Shown piece by piece: positions 1 through 8,520 of a stretch of 56,095 bases of DNA (its first letter is position 1; each line of letters opens with the position of its first letter). The notes beneath the pieces were generated by a model. That model searched no databases. It saw only the letters and a program-made list of their open reading frames with translations, and was not told where the DNA came from. Source of the DNA: Pseudoduganella rivuli (lineage in GTDB: Bacteria > Pseudomonadota > Gammaproteobacteria > Burkholderiales > Burkholderiaceae_D); assembly GCF_009674485.1 (NCBI RefSeq), contig NZ_WKJJ01000034.1, positions 1 through 56,095 of the forward strand, in the 5' to 3' direction. The position numbers and the translations under genes are program-made.

Positions 1-40
1 TCAATTCAATCGACGTAAAATGAGTTTGAGCCGTTTGCAT
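1..40 (-). CDS. 5' end of a gene cut by the window edge
   Basis: A leftward ATG at 40-38 is preceded by a good Shine-Dalgarno sequence (AGGGGAT, about 5 bases upstream). It opens a frame reading MQTAQTHFTSIEL without a stop up to the window edge. Only 13 codons are visible, so the product cannot be named. The gene lies downstream of, and in the same direction as, the yheS-prmB-dapE block, 132 bases from the yheS stop. It could be the next gene of that run or start its own transcript. The ribosome binding site is the main reason for calling it. Confidence 0.5.
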   Translation of the reverse strand, partial: MQTAQTHFTSIEL

Positions 41-172
41 GATGATCCCCTTATTTGGATTGGTTAGCACCTCCAGTTTAGGAAATCGTTATGCCGACGG
101 CTCTTTCTTTTACATCATAGGTTCTACACGGTCAGCAACGTGGCTTAAAACAGCGACGAAGGGCCGCATCCG

Positions 173-2161
173 TCAAGCGGCCAGCGCCTCCAGCTGTTCC
201 TGCAACTCCAGCCATTCCCCTTCCAGCTGCTCCAGCTCTTTGGTGCAGTACGCCTGGTCGGTCAGCATGGTCTTCAGCTTGTCCTTGTTGGCCGCTTCAT
301 AAATGTCGCTGCCGCCCAGTTCCGCATCGATGCCGGATTTCCGGGTGTTGAGCTTGGCCATCTGTTCTTCCAGCCGCTTGATGCGGTTTTCAATCGGCTT
401 GCGCTGGGCCGACAGACGCTGGCGCTGTTCCGCGTCCAGCCGCTTTTGCTCCTTGCGGTCCACGTCCGACACGGGCGCGGCGGCGGCCTGCTTGACGGGC
501 TGCGATTGCGGGAAATCCGTCTTGTTGGCCTTGCCGGCGGCCGGCAGCATGTCCGTGCCTTTGCCCAGCTTGGTCTGGAACAGCCAGTCCTTGTAATCGT
601 CCAGGTCGCCGTCGAACGGTTGCAAACGGCCGTCGGCCACGATGATGAACTGGTCGGTGGTGGCGCGCAGCAGGTGCCGGTCGTGGGATACCACCACCAG
701 CGTGCCTTCGAATTGCGCCAGCGCTTCCGTCAGCGCTTCGCGGGTTTCCAGGTCGAGGTGATTGGTGGGTTCGTCCAGCAGCAGCAGGTTCGGGCGTTGC
801 CACACGATCAGCGCCAGCGCCAGGCGCGCCTTTTCACCGCCGGAAAACGGTTTGATGGGGCTGGTCACCATATCGCCCGGGAAGTTGAAGCTGCCCAGGA
901 AGTTGCGCAATTCCTGCTCGCGCACGGTCGGCGCGATCTTTTGCAAGTGCCACAGCGGCGATTCGTCGTGGCGCAGCATTTCCACCTGGTGCTGGGCGAA
1001 GTAGCCGACCACCAAGCCCTTGCCGGTGGTGGAGGTGCCGTCCAGCGGCTGCAGTTCGCCGGCAATGGTCTTGATCAGCGTGGATTTGCCGGCGCCATTC
1101 ACGCCCAGCAAGCCGATGCGCTGTTCGCTTTGCAGCGAGAAATTGATGCCACGGACAATGACCTTGTCGCCATCTTCCAGGTGGTAGCCGGCGTTGACGT
1201 CTTCCATCACCAGCAGTGGATTCGGGGCGCTGACCGGTTCGCGGAATTCGAACGTGAATTCCGCCGCCGCCCGCAGCGGCGCCAGTTCTTCCATTTTCGC
1301 CAGTTGCTTCATGCGGCTTTGCGCCTGGCGCGCCTTGGTGGCCTTGGCCTTGAAGCGGTCGATGAACGATTGCAGGTGGGCGCGCTGGCGCTGCTGCTTT
1401 TCAATCGACGATGCCTGCAGCACCAGTTGCGCGGCGCGCTGGCGTTCGAACGCCGAGTAATTGCCGGAGTAGCGCTTGAGCCTGCGCTCGTCGATGTGCA
1501 CGATCACGTTGACGATGGCGTCGAGGAAATCGCGGTCGTGGGAAATGATGATCAACGTGCCGGTGTAGCGTTTCAGCCAGTCTTCCAGCCAGATGATCGC
1601 GTCCAGGTCCAGGTGGTTGGTCGGTTCGTCCAGCAGCAGCAAGTCGGAAGGGCACATCAGCGCCTGCGCCAGGTTCAGGCGCATGCGCCAGCCGCCGGAA
1701 AAACTGGCGACCGGCTGTTTCATCTGGTCCAGCGTGAAACCCAGGCCGATCAGCAACTGTTCGGCGCGCGATTGCACCGTGTACGCATCGGCATCGGCCA
1801 GCGCGCTGTAGACCTCGCCCATGGCCAGGCCGTTATCGGCCGTTTCCGGCGCCGCCTGCAGGCGCTCCAGTTCCGCTTCCAGCTTGCGCAAATTGACGTC
1901 GCCATCGATGGCGTAATCGATCGCGGCACGCTCCAACGGCGGGGTTTCCTGCGCCACGTACGCCATGCGCCACTTGGCGGGGAAATCGATATCGCCCTGG
2001 TCCGGATGCAGCTCGCTGCGCAGCATGGCAAACAGGCTGGATTTACCGGCGCCGTTGGCGCCGATGAGACCGATTTTATCGCCCGGGTTCAGCGTCAGGT
2101 CGGCCTGTTCCAGCAGCGGCTTGACGCCGCGCATCAGGCTGACGTTGTTCAAACGGATCAT
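173..2161 (-). CDS. yheS: ABC-F family ATPase, YheS type
   Basis: A 662-residue soluble protein with two ABC ATPase cassettes and no membrane segment, which is the ABC-F layout. ABC-F proteins bind ribosomes and act in translation rather than transport. Cassette 1 has Walker A GANGAGKSS (residues 34-42), signature FSGGW and DEPTNHLDLD. A basic linker rich in Q, K and R follows (about 240-300), then cassette 2 with GVNGAGKST, FSGGEKARL and DEPTNHLDLE. The C-terminal 100 residues are a charged coiled coil. The start MIRLNNVSLMRGVKPLL and the overall sequence resemble E. coli YheS more than Uup, EttA or YbiT. It starts 9 bases after the prmB stop, so it is probably the last gene of a prmB-containing transcript. 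The exact cellular role of YheS is still being worked out. Confidence 0.92.
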   Translation of the reverse strand: MIRLNNVSLMRGVKPLLEQADLTLNPGDKIGLIGANGAGKSSLFAMLRSELHPDQGDIDFPAKWRMAYVAQETPPLERAAIDYAIDGDVNLRKLEAELERLQAAPETADNGLAMGEVYSALADADAYTVQSRAEQLLIGLGFTLDQMKQPVASFSGGWRMRLNLAQALMCPSDLLLLDEPTNHLDLDAIIWLEDWLKRYTGTLIIISHDRDFLDAIVNVIVHIDERRLKRYSGNYSAFERQRAAQLVLQASSIEKQQRQRAHLQSFIDRFKAKATKARQAQSRMKQLAKMEELAPLRAAAEFTFEFREPVSAPNPLLVMEDVNAGYHLEDGDKVIVRGINFSLQSEQRIGLLGVNGAGKSTLIKTIAGELQPLDGTSTTGKGLVVGYFAQHQVEMLRHDESPLWHLQKIAPTVREQELRNFLGSFNFPGDMVTSPIKPFSGGEKARLALALIVWQRPNLLLLDEPTNHLDLETREALTEALAQFEGTLVVVSHDRHLLRATTDQFIIVADGRLQPFDGDLDDYKDWLFQTKLGKGTDMLPAAGKANKTDFPQSQPVKQAAAAPVSDVDRKEQKRLDAEQRQRLSAQRKPIENRIKRLEEQMAKLNTRKSGIDAELGGSDIYEAANKDKLKTMLTDQAYCTKELEQLEGEWLELQEQLEALAA

Positions 2162-2170
2162 AGTTATGCT

Positions 2171-3058
2171 TTACAGTTTCAGCTGGTCGGCGGTCAGCAG
2201 GAATACCATGTCGTCGCCGGCGCTGGTGGTCAGCCACGTCAGGCCCATGTCGCCAAAGGCTTTTTCCGCATATTCGCGCTCGTTGCCGATTTCCACGATC
2301 AGCAAGCCGTCGTCCGTCAACAGGTCGGCGGCGCCCTTGACGATGCGGCGCACCAGGTCCATGCCGTCGACGCCGCCGGCCAGCGCCAGCTGCGGTTCGG
2401 CCAGGTATTCCGGCGGCAGCTTGCCCATCGACGCGGAATTCACGTATGGCGGATTGGTGACGATGATGTCGTATTTTTTCTTCGGCACGTTCTGGTACAG
2501 GTCCGACTCGATCAGGGTCACGCGGTCCTGCAATTCGTAGGTGTCGACGTTGCGGCGCGCCACATCGAGCGCATCGCGCGAAATATCGACGGCGTCGACG
2601 TGGGCGTTCGGGAACGCGTCCGCCATCATGATGGCCAGGCAGCCGGAACCCGTGCACAGTTCCAGCACTTCGGTGACTTCGTCCGGGTCGGCGACCCACG
2701 GCGAGAAGTATTGCGGGATCAGTTCCGCGATGAACGAACGGGGCACCAGTGCGCGTTCGTCGACGTAGAAGTTATAAGTGCCCAGCCACGCTTCCTTCGT
2801 GATGTAGGCGGCGGGAACGCGTTGCACGGTGCGGCGCTCGATCACGTCCAGCACGGCTTGCACTTCGTCCGGCAACAGGCGCGCGTCGAGGAACGGGTCC
2901 AGCTTGTCCAGCGGCAGGCGCAACGTGTGCAGGATCAGGTAAGCCGCTTCATCGATGGCTTCCACGCTGCCGTGGCCGAAGAACAGCTTGGCGGTATTGA
3001 AGCGGGTAACGGCGTAGCGCAGCAAGTCGCGCGGAGTGGTAAACAGGGTATTGGGCAT
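2171..3058 (-). CDS. prmB: Ribosomal protein uL3 glutamine methyltransferase PrmB
   Basis: A 295-residue class I SAM-dependent methyltransferase that, by family knowledge, methylates a glutamine side chain of ribosomal protein L3. The SAM-binding stretch is ELCTGSGCLAIMMA, followed by an acidic strand-end VDAVDIS. The NPPY motif, which holds the target glutamine amide, lies in IVTNPPYVNSASM. The N-terminal helical domain is of the PrmB/PrmC type; the length and the segment following NPPY favour PrmB (E. coli 310 residues) over the release-factor enzyme PrmC. The start has an AGGAGA ribosome site 6 bases upstream. It lies 24 bases after dapE and 9 before yheS, all leftward, which implies co-transcription. 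Confidence 0.93.
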   Translation of the reverse strand: MPNTLFTTPRDLLRYAVTRFNTAKLFFGHGSVEAIDEAAYLILHTLRLPLDKLDPFLDARLLPDEVQAVLDVIERRTVQRVPAAYITKEAWLGTYNFYVDERALVPRSFIAELIPQYFSPWVADPDEVTEVLELCTGSGCLAIMMADAFPNAHVDAVDISRDALDVARRNVDTYELQDRVTLIESDLYQNVPKKKYDIIVTNPPYVNSASMGKLPPEYLAEPQLALAGGVDGMDLVRRIVKGAADLLTDDGLLIVEIGNEREYAEKAFGDMGLTWLTTSAGDDMVFLLTADQLKL

Positions 3059-3082
3059 GGTATCTCCTGGCCTTTCAGATAT

Positions 3083-4216
3083 TCAGGTCAACAGGTTTTC
3101 TAGTGTACGGCGGTAGATGTTTTTCAGCGGATCGATGAAACGCAGCTCGATGTGCTCGTCGATCTTGTGGATGCTGGCGTTGGGAGGGCCGAATTCTATC
3201 ACCTGGGGGCAGATCTGCGCGATGAAGCGGCCGTCCGACGTGCCGCCCGTGGTCGACAGTTCCGTCTCGACACCGGTTTCCGCCTTGATGGCGTCGGCAA
3301 CGGCGGTGCTCAGCGTGCCGCGCGGCGTCAGGAACGGCAGGCCGGACAAGGTCCACTGCAGATCGTATTCGAGGCTGTGCTTGTCGAGGATCGCGTGCAC
3401 GCGGCGCTTCAATTCCTCGTGCGTGCTGGCGGTGGAAAAGCGGAAATTAAAATCGATCACGACGTCGCCTGGAATCACGTTGTTGGCGCCCGTGCCGCCC
3501 TTGATGTTCGACATTTGCCACGACGTCGGCAGGTAGTATTCGTTGCCGTGGTCCCAGACTTCGGCCACCAGGTCGGCCAGCGCCGGCGCGGCCTGGTGGA
3601 TCGGGTTGCGCGCCAGTTGCGGGTAGGCGATGTGGCCCTGGATACCCTTGATGGTGAGCTTGCCGGACAGCGAACCGCGGCGGCCATTCTTGATCATGTC
3701 GCCCAGCGTCTTGTCGGACGTGGGTTCGCCCACGATGCAGTAATCGAGCTGTTCCCCGCGCGCTTTCAGCATGTTGCACACCACCACGGTGCCATCCGTG
3801 GCCGGGCCTTCTTCATCGCTGGTGATGAGGAAGGCAATCGACCCCTTGTGATCCGGGTGGGCCGCAATGAATTCCTCGCACGCCACCACCATGGCGGCAA
3901 TCGACGTCTTCATGTCGGCGGCGCCACGGCCATACAGCTTGCCGTCGCGGTGGGTTGGATAAAACGGTTCGGACGACCATTGTTCGACGGGGCCGGTCGG
4001 CACCACGTCCGTGTGGCCGGCGAAGACCAGCACCGGGCCCTCGGCGCCACGGCGCGCCCACAGGTTGGTGACATCGCCGGAGACAATGGTTTCGCATTCG
4101 AAGCCCAGCGGTTCCAGCAAGTGGATCAACTGGTCCTGGCAACCTTTGTCTTCCGGCGTGACGGACGAACGGCCGATGAGTTTTTCCGTCAGCGCAAGGG
4201 TACGGGAAGCTGTCAT
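3083..4216 (-). CDS. dapE: Succinyl-diaminopimelate desuccinylase
   Basis: A 377-residue M20-family dizinc hydrolase that removes succinate from N-succinyl-L,L-diaminopimelate in lysine and peptidoglycan precursor synthesis. Metal and catalytic motifs are visible: FAGHTDVVP (H68, D70), GRGAADMKT (D101), TSDEEGPA (E135, E136) and TGGTSDGRF near the C-terminus. The frame is open 20 codons further upstream, but the start at 4216 (MTASRTLALTEKL) gives the usual family length of about 375 and leaves 16 bases after the upstream yffB-like gene. It belongs with dapD and dapC about 5.5 kb upstream; in many Burkholderiales these genes lie closer together. Leftward, probably co-transcribed with prmB. 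Confidence 0.97.
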   Translation of the reverse strand: MTASRTLALTEKLIGRSSVTPEDKGCQDQLIHLLEPLGFECETIVSGDVTNLWARRGAEGPVLVFAGHTDVVPTGPVEQWSSEPFYPTHRDGKLYGRGAADMKTSIAAMVVACEEFIAAHPDHKGSIAFLITSDEEGPATDGTVVVCNMLKARGEQLDYCIVGEPTSDKTLGDMIKNGRRGSLSGKLTIKGIQGHIAYPQLARNPIHQAAPALADLVAEVWDHGNEYYLPTSWQMSNIKGGTGANNVIPGDVVIDFNFRFSTASTHEELKRRVHAILDKHSLEYDLQWTLSGLPFLTPRGTLSTAVADAIKAETGVETELSTTGGTSDGRFIAQICPQVIEFGPPNASIHKIDEHIELRFIDPLKNIYRRTLENLLT

Positions 4217-4232
4217 GCTGATTGACTCGTTG

Positions 4233-4583
4233 TTAAGCGAAGATCTGGCTGTACTGGGCGGCCGAGAAGCCCACATGACAGGCGTCGCCCACGCCTTGCA
4301 GCACGGGACGCTTGATCACGGACGGGAATTCCAGCATCAGTTCACGCGCGCTGGCGGCATCGACGATGGCGGCCTTGCGCTCATCGGGCAAGCCGCGCCA
4401 CGTGGTGCCTTTCTTGTTGACCAGCACTTCCCAATCCAGGCTGGCCAGCCAGCCGTTGACGGTGTCGGCGCTCAAGCCTTGTTTCTTGAAGTCGTGGAAC
4501 GTGAAGTCGCGCTGCTGGTCCGCCAGCCACACGCGGGCTTTTTTCACGGTGTCGCAGTTAGGGATGCCGTAGAGAGTGATCAT
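4233..4583 (-). CDS. yffB: ArsC/Spx-family reductase-like protein, YffB type
   Basis: A 116-residue thioredoxin-fold protein of the ArsC/Spx superfamily. It starts MITLYGIPNCDTVKKARVWL and contains NTRGTTWR-like VNKKGTTWRGL and the IKRPVL loop, which is the E. coli YffB pattern. The single cysteine in NCDT sits where ArsC has its catalytic cysteine. Physiological function is unknown; YffB has been proposed to be a glutathione-dependent thiol reductase. The ATG at 4583 is chosen over an open upstream extension because the extension is low-complexity and runs into the neighbouring gene. It is immediately upstream of dapE (16 bases), a neighbourhood seen in related genomes. Confidence 0.9.
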   Translation of the reverse strand: MITLYGIPNCDTVKKARVWLADQQRDFTFHDFKKQGLSADTVNGWLASLDWEVLVNKKGTTWRGLPDERKAAIVDAASARELMLEFPSVIKRPVLQGVGDACHVGFSAAQYSQIFA

Positions 4584-4704
4584 GGAATGGAGGTGAAATG
4601 CCTCGCCGCCGGGGTGGCGGCGTAAATGCGCATTATAGCGGTTGGCGGGGCTGCCATGGCCTCCGGCGGAGATCAACCGCGCCGCGCGCGGCGGCGCCCG
4701 CCGC

Positions 4705-5835
4705 TCAGGCCGGGCCAGCGACAGCCCGAATGCGCGCGCCGGCCGCCACCACCAGCATGGCGCAGCCCAGCCCGGCGAACGCCAGTTGCAGGCTGGCGGC
4801 ATGGGCAATAAAACCGATCAGCGCCGGTCCGGTCAGGATGCCGGTATAGCCGATTGCGGTGATCGCGCCGACGGCCAGGCTGGCCGGCATGTCGGGTTGG
4901 CGCCCGGCCGCCGTGAACAGGATCGGCACGATATTCGATGCGCCCAGTCCGACCAGCGCAAATCCGGCCAGCACCACGGCGGCATGCGGCGCCAGCACCG
5001 CCGTGAAAAAGCCCGCCGCCGCGCAGATCCCGCCGCATAGCAGCACCCGCACGTTGCCCCAGCGGCGCACGATACGGTCGCCGCCAAAGCGCCCGGTGGT
5101 CATGGCAATGGCGAACGCCGCATAACCCAGTCCCGCTTCGCTGGTGGCGAAGCCCGGCATGCCGGCCAGCAGCAGGGCGCTCCAGTCCAGCACCGCGCCT
5201 TCCGCCATGAAGACGGCAAAGCACAGCAAACCAATCACGATGACGCGGCCACGGGGCATGACGAACAGCGCGTGTCCGTTGCCGCCCGTGGCAGCCAGCA
5301 TGCCGCTGCGGGCGGCCAGCAGCAGCGATGCGGCCAGCATGGCCACCGCAATGCAGGCGGCGGCCGGCGTGACGCCATTGGCCAGCAGCAACGTGACGCC
5401 AGCGGCGCCGGCGAAGCCGCCCACGCTGTACATGCCGTGAAAACCCGACATCAGGGGTATGCCCCGGTGTTTCTCCACCTCCACCGCTTGCACATTCATC
5501 GCGACGTCCATGGTGCCGATACTGGCGCCAAACAGGAACAACGCCAGGGCCAACTGCAACGGCGAGCTTGCTAGCGCTAACATCGGCAAGATGGCGCACA
5601 CCAGCGAACCGGATGCCGTCATCACCTTGCGGCAGCCAAACCGGGCCGTCAGCGCCCCGGTGGCGGGCATGGCCAGCATGGAGCCGATGCCCAGGCACAG
5701 CAGGATCATGCCGAGGTGGGCCGGCTCCAGCTGCAACCGGGTTTTCGCATAGGGGACCAGCGGCGCCCAGGCGGACATGGCGATACCGTTGGCAAAAAAG
5801 GCGAGGCGGGTGGAACGGCTGGAAGTAACGTGCAT
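4705..5835 (-). CDS. MFS transporter, YbjJ-like
   Basis: A 376-residue, very hydrophobic protein with about twelve transmembrane segments typical of the major facilitator superfamily. The first half has the loop motif ALTARFGCRKVM (about residue 65-76) corresponding to the conserved GxLADRxGRR signature, and the stretch VAMNVQAVEVEKHRG resembles E. coli YbjJ-type transporters. The substrate cannot be read from sequence. The ATG at 5835 (MHVTSSRSTRLAFF) is preferred because the further 35 upstream codons do not look like a membrane protein N-terminus. It lies 127 bases after the leftward diguanylate cyclase gene and 121 before the yffB-like gene, so it may have its own promoter. Confidence 0.85.
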   Translation of the reverse strand: MHVTSSRSTRLAFFANGIAMSAWAPLVPYAKTRLQLEPAHLGMILLCLGIGSMLAMPATGALTARFGCRKVMTASGSLVCAILPMLALASSPLQLALALFLFGASIGTMDVAMNVQAVEVEKHRGIPLMSGFHGMYSVGGFAGAAGVTLLLANGVTPAAACIAVAMLAASLLLAARSGMLAATGGNGHALFVMPRGRVIVIGLLCFAVFMAEGAVLDWSALLLAGMPGFATSEAGLGYAAFAIAMTTGRFGGDRIVRRWGNVRVLLCGGICAAAGFFTAVLAPHAAVVLAGFALVGLGASNIVPILFTAAGRQPDMPASLAVGAITAIGYTGILTGPALIGFIAHAASLQLAFAGLGCAMLVVAAGARIRAVAGPA

Positions 5836-5962
5836 GTCTTGCAAAAAGAGAGGCCGCAGGTGCAGCAAACGGGCCAGACTATAAAGCAATGGTGTGAAAT
5901 GCGCAGGAGTTACGGTGCAAAAAGGTGGCGCCGGCGTCATCGCGTTTCGCCATGCGGGACAT

Positions 5963-7003
5963 TCAGGCGGCCGCCGTCACCACCTGGTTCCTGCCGCCAT
6001 GCTTGGCCTGGTACAGCGCTTCATCGGCGCGCACCAGCGCCCCGTCCAGCGAGGTTTCCGATACCAGCGTGACGCCGAAGCTGGACGTGACGGGCACGGA
6101 AACCGCCTGCGCGCAGATGGGGCTGCAAGCGAGCGCGGCGCGGATGCGCTCCGCGATGTGCGCGGCGCCCGCCAGTCCATCCCCCGGCACCAGGATGACG
6201 AATTCCTCTCCGCCGATGCGGGCAAGAAAATCCGTGGCGCGCAATTGTGCGGACGCGGTCTGCACGACTTTTTGCAGCACGATATCGCCCACCGCGTGGC
6301 CCCACGTATCGTTGATGTGCTTGAAGTGGTCGATGTCGAACATGATGACGCCCAGCGCGCGGCTGGTGCGCTGGCAATCGGCGATTTCCGCCACGGCCCG
6401 TTCTTCCAGGTGGCGGCGGTTGCCGGCGCCTGTCAGCGGGTCCAGCATGGCCAGTTTTTGCAGTTCCGCCGTGCGCATGGCGACCCGCGCTTCCAGGTCC
6501 GCATTGAGCGCATGGATTTCGCGGATCAGTTCATAGGCGCGCAGGCAGGCAATCACGCTGGTGAACAGCTTTTGCGCGGTGAGTTCCGTCTTGGACTTGT
6601 AATCATCGATTTCATACGCCAGCACGACGTCCTGTTCGGGCGCATAGCCGGGCTGCCCCGTGCGCAGCACCAGGCGAATCGCCCGGTCCTGGCGGACTTC
6701 GCGGATATGGCGCACCAGTTCCAGGCCCGCATCCGCGGTTTCCATGACGACGTCGATCAGCGCAAACGCAACATCGGGTTCCTGTTCCAGCAGGCCACGG
6801 GCTTCGGCGGCGGAGGCGGCGTTGTAAATCCGCAGCGGGCGGTTACGGAAAGTAATGTGCCGCAAGATCAGTTCTGTCACCGCGTGGACGTGGGGATCGT
6901 CGTCGACAATCAGTATTTTCCATGGAGCCAGCTCGCCGCAAGGCTCGGCGTAGGTATCTTCCGCCAGGAAGGGGATAGTGTCGCAGGTGTCGGGCGCATT
7001 CAT
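5963..7003 (-). CDS. Response regulator with GGDEF domain (diguanylate cyclase)
   Basis: A 346-residue cytoplasmic protein. An N-terminal receiver domain (about 28-155) has the acidic pocket DDD (34-36) and probable phospho-acceptor D84 in ALIDVVM. A short coiled coil (160-185) leads to a C-terminal GGDEF domain with the active GGEEF motif at 264-268. The inhibitory I-site is present as RATD at 256-259, five residues before GGEEF, so both synthesis of c-di-GMP and product inhibition are expected. It is transcribed divergently from a receiver-histidine kinase at 7168, which is an obvious candidate partner. The start ATG is at 7003; the next rightward start is 164 bases away, leaving room for two promoters. 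Confidence 0.93.
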   Translation of the reverse strand: MNAPDTCDTIPFLAEDTYAEPCGELAPWKILIVDDDPHVHAVTELILRHITFRNRPLRIYNAASAAEARGLLEQEPDVAFALIDVVMETADAGLELVRHIREVRQDRAIRLVLRTGQPGYAPEQDVVLAYEIDDYKSKTELTAQKLFTSVIACLRAYELIREIHALNADLEARVAMRTAELQKLAMLDPLTGAGNRRHLEERAVAEIADCQRTSRALGVIMFDIDHFKHINDTWGHAVGDIVLQKVVQTASAQLRATDFLARIGGEEFVILVPGDGLAGAAHIAERIRAALACSPICAQAVSVPVTSSFGVTLVSETSLDGALVRADEALYQAKHGGRNQVVTAAA

Positions 7004-7167
7004 GTGGGGTGCTCCGGTGCATTGCTTTTCATCATTCTAGTCCGAAGTTCCTTGTTGGTTTCAATTTGATAAATACCATAAGGACAACCCTTAGATCTGT
7101 CGGCAACAGTTCGGCGTACAATGGCTGAGCCCCGTCTGACGTGCCAATCAGCAAAAAAGGACCTGCT

Positions 7168-8520
7168 GTGAACGACAACGAACAGCCAGTACCAGGGGGA
7201 GCCATCATCCTCGTCGTTGATGACTCGCCTTCCGGCGTACTGGTCATGAAAGAGTATCTGGAAGAGGCGGGATACCGGACTTGCCATGCGTATAACGGTG
7301 AAGCGGCGCTGGCGCTGGCCCGCGAAGCGCAGCCGGCGCTGATCCTGATGGATGTCATGATGCCGGGCATCGATGGCTTTGAAACCTGTGTGCGCCTGAA
7401 GGCGGACGACGGGCTCAAAGACATCCCCGTGATCTTCATGACGGCGCTGGCCGATGAAAGCTCGAAAATGCACGCGTTTAACGTGGGCGGCGTCGACTAC
7501 GTGAGCAAGCCGCCGTTGCTGGGCGAATTGCTGGCGCGCGTGCGTACCCATATCGCGCTGCATACGTTGCAGCGGCGCCTGGCGGAACAAAACGCCGCCC
7601 TGCAGCGCGAAGTCGCCGTGCGCGAAGCAGCGCAGCAGGCGTTGCGCGAGCACCGCGACCAGCTGGAGCGCGACGTGGCCGAGCGCACGGCCGATGCCGT
7701 CAGCCACAGCCGCGCGCTGGAAGAAACGCTGGCGCGCCTGCGCACGGCGCAGGAACAGGTGATCAAATCGGAAACCATGGCGTCGCTGGGGCGGCTGGTG
7801 GCCGGCATTGCGCATGAAGTCAATACGCCGCTGGGGGTGGCGCTGTCCGCCGCCACCCACTTGAATGACCAGATCCGGCAAGTGGCCGCGAAAATGCGCG
7901 ACAACCAGTTGCAGCGCAGCAAGCTGGAACAATTCTTTGAACTGGGGTCGGAATTATCACAGGCGCTGATCGTCAATTGCCAGCGCGCGGCGGACTTGAT
8001 GGGCCGCTTGAAATCCGGCGCCACGGACCGCGCCAGCGGCCAGCGGCGCGAATTCGACCTGGGCGTTTACGTGCGGGAAGTGGTGGCCAGTTTGCAGCCG
8101 CAACTGAAGCAGGCCGGCATCGATGCCGTCATCGATGCGCAGGAAGGCATCACAATGGACAGTTTTCCGGGCCCGCTGGCGCAAATCCTGTCCAACCTGG
8201 TCAGCAATGCGCAAGACCATGCGTTTGACGGCAACGGCGGGCGCGTGGAAATTGCCGTCAGGGCGCTGGGCGACAACCATGTGGAACTGGTGTTTTCCGA
8301 CAACGGCGCGGGCATTGCGCCGGAAAACCTGCCCCGCGTCCTCGACCCGTTTTTCACCACGCGCCGCGGCGCCGGCAACTCCGGCCTGGGCATGCATATC
8401 ATCCAGAACCTGGCGACGGTGGTGCTGGGGGGCGGCATCACCGTGGACAGTGTGCGGGGGCAGGGCGCCACGGTGCGCCTGACTTTCCCCCGCGTGGCGC
8501 CGGCGCTCAGCCCAGGGTGA
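7168..8520 (+). CDS. Receiver domain-histidine kinase
   Basis: A 450-residue soluble sensor kinase. The N-terminal receiver domain has DD at about 18-19, phospho-acceptor D62 in LILMDVMMPG and K in YVSKPP. A long coiled coil follows (about 130-205), then the dimerisation/phosphotransfer domain with H216 in GIAHEVNTPLG. The ATPase domain has N-box NLVSNAQDHAF, G1 DNGAGIAPE, F-box FFTT and G2 GNSGLGMHI. There is no transmembrane or sensory domain, so input probably arrives through its receiver. The GTG at 7168 is chosen because AAAGGA lies 7 bases upstream; an earlier GTG at 7141 has no such site. Its last 14 bases overlap the 3' end of pilU on the other strand. Confidence 0.9.
   Translation: MNDNEQPVPGGAIILVVDDSPSGVLVMKEYLEEAGYRTCHAYNGEAALALAREAQPALILMDVMMPGIDGFETCVRLKADDGLKDIPVIFMTALADESSKMHAFNVGGVDYVSKPPLLGELLARVRTHIALHTLQRRLAEQNAALQREVAVREAAQQALREHRDQLERDVAERTADAVSHSRALEETLARLRTAQEQVIKSETMASLGRLVAGIAHEVNTPLGVALSAATHLNDQIRQVAAKMRDNQLQRSKLEQFFELGSELSQALIVNCQRAADLMGRLKSGATDRASGQRREFDLGVYVREVVASLQPQLKQAGIDAVIDAQEGITMDSFPGPLAQILSNLVSNAQDHAFDGNGGRVEIAVRALGDNHVELVFSDNGAGIAPENLPRVLDPFFTTRRGAGNSGLGMHIIQNLATVVLGGGITVDSVRGQGATVRLTFPRVAPALSPG

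Noticed and set aside
446..3103. 885-codon rightward open frame
   Set aside because: It is antisense to yheS and prmB, rich in Q, R, H and V as expected from the complement of GC-biased codons, and has no domain or ribosome site.
4598..4849. Small rightward frame preceded by GGAGGTGAA
   Set aside because: The ribosome-site-like sequence is attractive, but most of the frame is antisense to the MFS gene and reads as low-complexity A, P and R.
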